Assembly: GCA_030605245.1 (NCBI GenBank) | Contig: JAUWIS010000065.1 | Location: forward strand, 1 to 5,542 | DNA: 5,542 bases | Direction: 5' to 3' | Source: Methanobacteriota archaeon | Lineage (GTDB): Archaea; Thermoplasmatota; JASEFT01; JAUWIS01 | Shown here: piece by piece, positions 1 through 4,071 of the stretch | Layout of the letters: each line of letters begins with the position of its first letter | Position numbering within the stretch: the first letter of the stretch is position 1 | Made by a program: the position numbers and the translations under genes | Notes under the pieces: generated by a model | Seen by the model: only the letters and a program-made list of their open reading frames with translations | Told to the model about the DNA's origin: nothing | Database searches by the model: none

Positions 1-2
1 AA

Positions 3-116
3 AAAACATTAAGAGACAAAGATAGATGGTTATGGGGTAAATCATTCCTTGAGGCTTTAGAAAAAGATATAAAAGCTGAATTCAACGTTGCTCCAACTTC
101 CGATAACAGCAGATAA
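3..116 (+). CDS. 3' end of an unidentified gene (5' part outside window)
   Basis: One plus-strand frame stays open from the window edge to a TAA at 114-116, giving 37 visible residues; the other two plus frames stop within the first 25 bases. The tail is charged and helix-like (RDKDRWLWGKSFLEALEKDI) and ends in a polar stretch, as expected for a soluble protein's C-terminus. I do not recognise the family and no motif is visible. It is the only gene on the plus strand and converges on the minus-strand operon that ends at 222, with 105 bp between the two stop codons. It is probably unrelated to the signalling genes. The short visible length limits confidence. Confidence 0.5.
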   Translation, partial: KTLRDKDRWLWGKSFLEALEKDIKAEFNVAPTSDNSR

Positions 117-137
117 AAGGGAAATCAAAGATTTCCT
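113..137 (-). terminator. Probable terminator of the minus-strand operon
   Basis: GGAAATC (120-126) and GATTTCC (130-136) form a perfect 7-bp stem with a 3-base loop. Read on the minus strand the stem is followed directly by CTTTTAT, the layout of an intrinsic terminator. It lies about 85 bases after the stop codon of the last operon gene. It also sits just after the stop of the convergent plus-strand gene, but there is no T-run on that side. Confidence 0.4.
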
Positions 138-193
138 CAAATTGCCTTACTGCAACTTCTTTTATCCGCAAAACGTTATCAATCAACATCACC

Positions 194-199
194 AAAAAA
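194..199 (-). terminator. Oligo-T tract downstream of the operon's last gene
   Basis: Six consecutive T residues on the minus strand lie about 22 bases after the stop codon at 222-224. Archaeal RNA polymerase often terminates at simple oligo-T tracts without a hairpin, so this could be the first of two termination points, with the hairpin at 120-136 as a backup. The call rests only on the T-run and its position. Confidence 0.3.
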
Positions 200-221
200 T
201 TAGAGGGGGTTAAAAGAGATT

Positions 222-893
222 TTACCCAACCTTAAAACCATTTTCTGTTATTTTGTATTTTGCGGTTTTTGGTGGGAGATTTGGTGAAAGAATAGATATT
301 TCATTTTTTTTGTCATCAATATTTATGAGGATGTCTGCAAGTTGGATGATGGTTTTAACTGCTTTTTCGTCATGCAGGTCGGGCTGCAAAAGGAAAAAAC
401 CAGTTGCTTTGAATGTTTTGATTTTTGCCCTGAGATAAGAAAGAAAACGATAAACGCTCTGGGGTGAAACATACATCAGCAGGGTATCAACAGAATCAAA
501 AACAATCTTCTGCTCATAAACATTTTTTGATATGAAATCCGACATGGATGAAAGAACAGCGGAGCTGAGTTTTGCGAAATCTGCTGTTGACGGAACATAT
601 TTTATGTTCTCAGAGTCTTCGACAGAGGGATTTGATTGAACGGAGTAGCTGTCAACAAAAACATATTTGTCATCAGGGCTTAAAAACCATTTTTTTTCAG
701 ACATCTTATTTATGATATCATCCGCAAAATCATTTGTTGTGACATATATCCCTCCTTCATCTGATTTCAGGGTTTTATAAAAAATCTCCTGGGCAAGAAT
801 CCTTCTTCCTGACATAGGGGAACCATTTATTAAGCAGAAAACACCAGGGCTTAATGTTGCAACTTTATCCAACCCTTTTATGCCTGTTTTCAT
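222..893 (-). CDS. RecA-fold (KaiC/ArlH-like) protein with degenerate P-loop
   Basis: A 223-residue single RecA-like domain. The N-terminus (TGIKGLDKV) matches the usual 'sGi.gLD' opening of KaiC/RAD55 proteins. The Walker A position reads GSPMSGRR (24-31), with the key lysine replaced by R30 and the next Thr/Ser by R31, so normal ATP hydrolysis is unlikely. The Walker B strand is kept (KIVFDS, D133). A mid-domain strand YVFVDSYS (77-84) recurs in the other degenerate RecA-fold proteins here. The KaiC-type C-terminal KMRGTRH loop is absent. ATG at 893 is chosen because GAGGTAAG (896-903) overlaps the stop of the preceding membrane-protein gene five bases upstream, indicating translational coupling. 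It is the last gene of the operon. A scaffold or regulatory partner of the intact KaiC-like ATPase is plausible; the actual role is unknown. Confidence 0.85.
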   Translation of the reverse strand: MKTGIKGLDKVATLSPGVFCLINGSPMSGRRILAQEIFYKTLKSDEGGIYVTTNDFADDIINKMSEKKWFLSPDDKYVFVDSYSVQSNPSVEDSENIKYVPSTADFAKLSSAVLSSMSDFISKNVYEQKIVFDSVDTLLMYVSPQSVYRFLSYLRAKIKTFKATGFFLLQPDLHDEKAVKTIIQLADILINIDDKKNEISILSPNLPPKTAKYKITENGFKVG

Positions 894-896
894 GAC

Positions 897-1214
897 TTAC
901 CTCTTCATACAATCCTTTGCAAGGACAAACCACTGGGTTACAAGTATTGCTAAAAACAGCAGAAACAGTGTTCCGCTTATGTAATATATGCCATATCTAT
1001 CCCCAGTCAAAGCCATCACATTATGTAATGCAATAAATATGATTGCTGCAAGGATGTATGTCCATGTTGTGTACAGAAAACTGCGCTCAAGAAAAAGTTT
1101 CGCTCTGAGCAGTTCAGGGTCAGCATTTTTCAGCATAAGCAAAATACCTATTGTGAATGCAAGCAATGCCAGACTAATCATAAAATTTGCTACCTCAAGA
1201 TATTCCCATACCAT
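897..1214 (-). CDS. Small three-helix membrane protein, family not recognised
   Basis: About 105 residues with three hydrophobic segments, roughly 7-28, 48-67 and 75-97. A charged loop (KNADPELLRAKLFLERS) joins helices 1 and 2, and a short GDRYG turn joins 2 and 3. The positive-inside rule suggests N-terminus out, with the charged loop and the AKDCMKR tail in the cytoplasm. There is no signal peptide cleavage site or catalytic motif. I prefer ATG at 1214: AGGGGTG (1220-1226) lies at good spacing from it, whereas a GTG at 1220, which would overlap the Roadblock stop as GTGA and add two residues, falls inside that SD. It lies between the Roadblock gene and a RecA-fold gene in a tightly coupled operon, so it is a natural candidate for membrane anchor or sensor of the system. 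That role is inferred from context only. Confidence 0.8.
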   Translation of the reverse strand: MVWEYLEVANFMISLALLAFTIGILLMLKNADPELLRAKLFLERSFLYTTWTYILAAIIFIALHNVMALTGDRYGIYYISGTLFLLFLAILVTQWFVLAKDCMKR

Positions 1215-1216
1215 GT

Positions 1217-1588
1217 TCACACCCCTATAATTTCCCGTATGTTTTTCACCCTCTCCTCCATTTCAACCATAAGCATTCCAAGGTTTGCATTTGGTGATGC
1301 GCTCACTACAAGTATTGCTTTTTTACCTGCACCCATTGCTACAAGTATTGCTTTTTCAATCTCTGCCGTAACCCTTTTTATTGTTCCTTTATTCAATGTT
1401 ATAGCTGCTGTTTCCACAGCACCCATCATTGTTGCGCTCATCGCACCAAGTCTGCGCTCATCAACATCTCTCGGCAGATCAGATGCTATCATCAAGCCAT
1501 TTCTTGCGACAACAGCTGATCCTTCGATGTTTCCAACATTTGCAAGTTTTTTCAGCTCCGATAACAGTTTCTCGGATTTTGTTTCCAT
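1217..1588 (-). CDS. Roadblock/LC7 domain protein (MglB/CvnB-like)
   Basis: A 123-residue protein made almost entirely of one Roadblock/LC7 domain (about residues 7-120). The expected pattern is visible: a first strand with GSAVVARNGLMIAS, a long alanine- and methionine-rich helix (LGAMSATMMGAVETAA), then strands KAILVAMGAG and KKAILVVSAS, then the NLGMLMVEMEE helix. Roadblock proteins dimerise and bind small Ras-like GTPases; bacterial MglB is the GTPase-activating partner of MglA. The gene directly upstream encodes an MglA/CvnD-like GTPase, so a GAP or adaptor role is well supported by context, though not proven. ATG at 1588 is set by a near-perfect SD (GAGGTGA, 1593-1599) that contains the TGA stop of the GTPase gene, so the two products are probably made at coupled levels. 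Confidence 0.93.
   Translation of the reverse strand: METKSEKLLSELKKLANVGNIEGSAVVARNGLMIASDLPRDVDERRLGAMSATMMGAVETAAITLNKGTIKRVTAEIEKAILVAMGAGKKAILVVSASPNANLGMLMVEMEERVKNIREIIGV
1220..1226 (-). promoter_or_regulatory. SD that decides the membrane-protein start
   Basis: AGGGGTG is formed by the last codons of the Roadblock gene. It is five bases upstream of ATG 1214 but overlaps the alternative GTG at 1220, which would therefore lack a usable SD. This favours ATG 1214. Confidence 0.6.
1306..1356 (-). repeat. 18-bp direct repeat inside the Roadblock gene
   Basis: The same 18 bases (CTACAAGTATTGCTTTTT on the plus strand) occur at 1306-1323 and 1339-1356, exactly 33 bases (11 codons) apart. Both copies are in frame and encode KAILV in successive beta strands of the domain. 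The identity includes synonymous positions, so it may reflect a local duplication rather than only structural similarity of the strands. Confidence 0.7.
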
Positions 1589-1592
1589 TTTA

Positions 1593-2729
1593 TCACCTCA
1601 TTAATCTCTCAGTAAGCTCATCCAATAATAGCTCAACGCCTTTTTTCTCAGTGGCTACGGTTGGGCAGACAGGCACATCACCTGGTAACCCAAGTTTTCT
1701 TTTGACATCTTCAGCACTTAATGCATTACCCATGTCCTGCTTGTTTGCTGCAACAACAATTGGCAGACCGTACGCCTTTGTTTTTGAAAGCATATCCTTT
1801 GCCCTGATAAAAGTTTCCGGTTTTGCCGAATCAACAACGAGTATTACCGCTACTGCTTCATCTGCAAGGTACTGTAGTATTGGGTCAAAGTCTTCCTGCC
1901 CTGGTGTGCCGTATATGTCTGCTGCAAAACCTTTGTAATCCATGTAACCATGATCCAGTGCAACTGTTGTACCCATTCTGTCAACACTTACAACTTTGTT
2001 TGATAGTGATTTCACTATTGATGACTTCCCTGCATTATAAGGACCTGTTACAAGTATTTTTGGGAAATAAACCTTCACGCCGCCAGGCTTTAAAACCTTT
2101 ACAGGAACAGCAAAAGGCTTAATTTTTTTCCATCCTATCTTTTCAGGGAAAAGAAACTGACGCACTATGGTTACCTCCTCCACAGGTTTTATGTTAAGAA
2201 CAGCATCGAAATTGTTCTTTATACTCTTTACAATTTCTTTTTCATATTCCCATGCTGAAAACAATGCAACAACTGTCATTTTTTTCTTGAGCGTTTCTAT
2301 CATCCGTAAAAGCTCTTCTACCTCCTCTTTCATATCTATGTATGAAGAAGCGCTGTCTATAAAAATTATATCACCTTGAACCTTTTTTACCTCGTCTAAA
2401 ATGTTTTTAGTCTCAAAAGGATTTTCAACAACATGTTTTTCATCGGAATGAATGCCCATGTATCCTGAGAATGCATCTATAATGTATAACAAGTTGTTGC
2501 TTTCATATCTGCTTAAATCAAGACCCATGGTTGATGCTTCTCTCCTCACAGCCGATGCAGGTTTATTGTTTACAATATATACGCATTTAGAATTATTTTT
2601 TAACGCAGTATCCATTATATTTATTCCAAAGGATGCAGGGTCTATACCAGGTGATGTTGACAACAGTACAGCTACATTGTCTGGTATTTCCCCTATCTTG
2701 TCATCCAGTATTCTTATACCTGTTCTCAT
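1593..2729 (-). CDS. Fusion: P-loop-less RecA-fold domain + MglA/CvnD-like small GTPase
   Basis: A 378-residue two-domain protein. Residues 1-195 form a RecA/KaiC-like fold opening with TGIRILDD. The Walker A site has decayed to STSPGIDPASFG (24-35) with no GK[ST], while a Walker B strand (DIIFIDS, D125) and a YIIDAFSG strand (82-89) remain. Residues 222-378 form a complete small GTPase: G1 GPYNAGKSS (229-237), a G2 threonine in MGTTVALDHG, G3 DIYGTPGQ (271-278, with the usual catalytic glutamine kept), G4 NKQD (329-332) and a probable G5 at PTVATEK. The TVALD.G and GTPGQ motifs point to the COG2229/MglA/CvnD group of archaeal and bacterial GTPases. GTP binding and hydrolysis look intact; ATP hydrolysis by the first half does not. 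GAGGTAA (2731-2737) supports ATG 2729. The Roadblock partner gene follows with its SD over this gene's stop. Confidence 0.92.
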   Translation of the reverse strand: MRTGIRILDDKIGEIPDNVAVLLSTSPGIDPASFGINIMDTALKNNSKCVYIVNNKPASAVRREASTMGLDLSRYESNNLLYIIDAFSGYMGIHSDEKHVVENPFETKNILDEVKKVQGDIIFIDSASSYIDMKEEVEELLRMIETLKKKMTVVALFSAWEYEKEIVKSIKNNFDAVLNIKPVEEVTIVRQFLFPEKIGWKKIKPFAVPVKVLKPGGVKVYFPKILVTGPYNAGKSSIVKSLSNKVVSVDRMGTTVALDHGYMDYKGFAADIYGTPGQEDFDPILQYLADEAVAVILVVDSAKPETFIRAKDMLSKTKAYGLPIVVAANKQDMGNALSAEDVKRKLGLPGDVPVCPTVATEKKGVELLLDELTERLMR

Positions 2730-2750
2730 ATTACCTCATCTGTTCAATAG

Positions 2751-2804
2751 TTAAGGAACCGGGTATTGTTTCTCCTGATCCCTAAAACCCCTAACTACTT
2801 TCAT
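2751..2804 (-). CDS. Possible 17-residue peptide (MKVVRGFRDQEKQYPVP)
   Basis: A short frame fills most of the 79-bp gap between the KaiC-like gene and the GTPase fusion, the only sizeable gap in the operon. A GAGGTAA (2809-2815) formed by the last codon and stop of the KaiC-like gene sits six bases (measured from GAGGT) before ATG 2804, the same spacing and stop-overlapping design as at the Roadblock and membrane-protein genes. The peptide is basic and not hydrophobic. It could be a real small protein, a device keeping ribosomes on the message across the gap, or a remnant of a decayed gene. Length alone gives no support for coding. Confidence 0.3.
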   Translation of the reverse strand: MKVVRGFRDQEKQYPVP

Positions 2805-2808
2805 TTCA

Positions 2809-3498
2809 TTACCTCAATCCTGGCTGGACAGAAACACCATTTTTTGATATGTCAAGTGAATGGCGCCCTGTCAGATGTCGTGTGCCCCTCATCTTCAGTA
2901 TTTCAAGATATTTTCTCCTTATATTTTCCTCCTCTGCATATGACATTATCAGGACGCCGTCAACCATGTACCCGCTCATGGTGCTTGCAATATGTGAATG
3001 CGGGACCTCTCCTGTTACTATAGTCAGGCAGTCAAACCCTTTTGTGAATAACATGAAATCATGCAGGAAATCCCTATAACTTCTGTCATCCTTCATTGCT
3101 ATCCTCATAACTGTTAATGGGTCAATGACGATTCTTTTTGGCCTGTATTTTTCTATCTCTCTCTCAAGAATATTTAAAATATAAGATGGCTGTTTCTTTA
3201 TAGCGTCACCTATGTCCAGGAAAACAATCTTTTTTGTTTCAATAAGTTTATGCTCATAAAATGTGAAATTCCCAAGGAATTTTTGCACAACCCATGCGGG
3301 TTCGGATAATGCTGTAATATATAATCCCCTATCACCATTTTTAGCCCCATGAAACAAGCTTTGGACAGCAAATGTTGTTTTACCTGTACCTGGTTCACCT
3401 GCTGCTAGTATAAATGATGGTAAAGGAAATCCTCCTTCCATCATCTCATCCATCCCTGGTATCCCTGATTCAATCCTTTTTATTCCATTTTCTTTCAT
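2809..3498 (-). CDS. KaiC-like (RAD55/RecA-superfamily) single-domain ATPase
   Basis: A 229-residue protein with one full KaiC domain. It opens with IESGIPGMDEMMEGGFP, followed by an intact Walker A GEPGTGKTT (34-42, K40). It then has ALSEP (63-67), where KaiC carries two catalytic glutamates; only the second is kept (E66). Walker B is RIVIDPLT (122-129, D126), and the KaiC hallmark KMRGTRH (202-208) is followed by HSLDISKNGVSV. KaiC-family proteins form nucleotide-driven rings. This is the only RecA-fold protein in the window with all ATP-binding motifs, so it is the likely motor or switch of the set. The start at 3498 follows AGGAGGGT (3502-3509) at the end of the V4R-like gene, with that gene's stop one base upstream of the ATG. 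It is not a clock KaiC, which has two such domains. Confidence 0.93.
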   Translation of the reverse strand: MKENGIKRIESGIPGMDEMMEGGFPLPSFILAAGEPGTGKTTFAVQSLFHGAKNGDRGLYITALSEPAWVVQKFLGNFTFYEHKLIETKKIVFLDIGDAIKKQPSYILNILEREIEKYRPKRIVIDPLTVMRIAMKDDRSYRDFLHDFMLFTKGFDCLTIVTGEVPHSHIASTMSGYMVDGVLIMSYAEEENIRRKYLEILKMRGTRHLTGRHSLDISKNGVSVQPGLR

Positions 3499-3499
3499 C

Positions 3500-3913
3500 T
3501 TACCCTCCTAAAACTTCAACACTAAATATATTCCCCTTTCCTTTCGCCTTTACGCAATACACTTCCTGATTGTAATATTTCTCATACACTGCCGTGATTA
3601 TACCCCTTAACCTATCACATTTTACGCCTTCAGCAGGTCTTATTACATTTACCTTTTTCTTTCCAAAGACAATATCCTTTACCCATCCCCTTTCTTTCAG
3701 AATTTCTGATATCTTCTTAAAAAAGTCCTTTTCACCTTTTACCTCGTTTATGATTTCTTTCCCAATAATATGCCCAACACTAAACAATAATGTAGGTGCT
3801 GTTCCTGATAATACCTCATCATAAACATTTCTTGTTTTCCTCATCTCAACTTCAGATATCTTCACATACCTCATCATAGAATTATTAGTATACATATAGA
3901 TAAAGTTTTGCAT
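3500..3913 (-). CDS. V4R-like (hydrocarbon-binding/Bet3-fold) protein
   Basis: 137 residues. The TAPTLLFSVGHIIGKEI stretch (38-54) resembles the helix that opens V4R domains ('..G...G'). The C-terminal part, C99-DRLRGIITAVYEKYY then EVYCVKAKGKGNIFSVEV (117-134), matches the V4R pattern of a conserved Cys, a 'RGi..g' helix and a closing KC.AkGd..C.f.V strand pair. C99 and C120 are present; the last cysteine is replaced (GNIFSV). V4R domains bind small hydrophobic or metal ligands and share a fold with the TRAPP subunit Bet3. It is the first gene of the operon. The start is uncertain: ATG 3913 has no SD and suits a nearly leaderless message from the TATA-like box at 3944-3949, but the first 13-23 residues are poor in domain features and starts at 3874 (M14) or 3844 (M24) are possible. 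Confidence 0.75.
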   Translation of the reverse strand: MQNFIYMYTNNSMMRYVKISEVEMRKTRNVYDEVLSGTAPTLLFSVGHIIGKEIINEVKGEKDFFKKISEILKERGWVKDIVFGKKKVNVIRPAEGVKCDRLRGIITAVYEKYYNQEVYCVKAKGKGNIFSVEVLGG

Positions 3914-3925
3914 GCGTTTTACAAA

Positions 3926-3941
3926 TTGAACTAACGTTCAA
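3926..3941. promoter_or_regulatory. Candidate operator dyad TTGAAC-TAAC-GTTCAA
   Basis: A perfect 6+6 dyad with a 4-base spacer lies between the TATA-like box (3944-3949) and the predicted start of transcription near 3921. A dimeric regulator bound here would block polymerase, so repression of the operon is the simplest reading. No regulator gene is visible in the window, and the regulator family cannot be told from the site. Confidence 0.4.
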
Positions 3942-3943
3942 CC

Positions 3944-3949
3944 TTTTAA
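3944..3949 (-). promoter_or_regulatory. TATA-like box of the V4R-KaiC-GTPase operon
   Basis: TTAAAA on the minus strand is centred about 33 bases upstream of ATG 3913, predicting transcription starting a few bases before the start codon. The preceding BRE position (CCACC) is poor. A rival box, CATATTTT at 3967-3974, would give a leader of about 30 bases. Confidence 0.35.
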
Positions 3950-3995
3950 GGTGGAGTTAGATAGTGAAAATATGTCGTAATTCAATTTGTAATTT

Positions 3996-4014
3996 GGAAG
4001 AACTTCATTCTTCC
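3996..4014. repeat. Perfect hairpin GGAAGAA/TTCTTCC
   Basis: A 7-bp perfect stem with a 5-base loop (3996-4002 with 4008-4014). It is the third and most distal of three successive hairpins downstream of the coiled-coil gene. There is no T-run next to it on the minus strand, so it does not look like a terminator by itself. Confidence 0.6.
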
Positions 4015-4020
4015 TCTCGC

Positions 4021-4040
4021 CGTTTTCAATCTAGAAAACG
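4021..4040. repeat. Perfect hairpin CGTTTTC/GAAAACG
   Basis: A 7-bp perfect stem with a 6-base loop (4021-4027 with 4034-4040). It can be extended by two C-G pairs (4018-4019 with 4042-4043) beyond one mismatch. It is the middle member of the three-hairpin series, and its role is unknown. Confidence 0.6.
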
Positions 4041-4044
4041 TCGA

Positions 4045-4066
4045 AAATGAGGAACCTCAGTTCCTC
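4045..4066 (-). terminator. Likely intrinsic terminator of the coiled-coil gene
   Basis: On the minus strand, GAGGAAC-TGAG-GTTCCTC (4049-4066) is a perfect 7-bp stem with a 4-base loop, starting five bases after the TAA at 4072-4074 and followed by ATTTT. It is the most terminator-like of the three hairpins. The T-run is short, so termination may be partial and read-through into the operon cannot be excluded. Confidence 0.5.
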
Positions 4067-4071
4067 GTAGT

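Larger units (their letters stand above)
3919..3992. repeat. Perfect 12-bp inverted repeat flanking the operon promoter
   Basis: TTACAAATTGAA at 3919-3930 is the exact reverse complement of TTCAATTTGTAA at 3981-3992, with 50 bp between. The pair brackets the TATA-like boxes of the operon. It may be two operator sites for one regulator, able to support looping, or the ends of a small 74-bp element. No clear target-site duplication flanks it, which weakens the element idea. Confidence 0.6.

Noticed and set aside
1..45. Minus-strand frame starting at 45 and running off the left edge
   Set aside because: It is only about 15 codons, has no properly spaced SD, and overlaps the better plus-strand frame ending at 116.
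1429..1938. 169-codon plus-strand frame across the Roadblock and GTPase genes
   Set aside because: It overlaps two well-supported conserved genes on the other strand and shows no domain or SD.
2809..3498. Circadian clock KaiC
   Set aside because: There is only one KaiC domain, one of the paired glutamates is replaced, and no KaiA or KaiB genes are present; it is a generic archaeal KaiC/RAD55-like ATPase.
222..3913. Archaellum (arl/fla) locus because of the ArlH-like RecA proteins
   Set aside because: No archaellin, ArlI ATPase, ArlJ membrane protein or other archaellum genes are visible; the Roadblock and GTPase partners point elsewhere.
3919..3992. Miniature transposable element with 12-bp terminal repeats
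   Set aside because: No convincing target-site duplication flanks it, and it coincides with the operon promoter, so paired regulatory sites are the simpler reading.
3996..4066. CRISPR array or repeat cluster
   Set aside because: The three hairpins have different sequences and spacings and no repeated unit, so there is no direct-repeat array.
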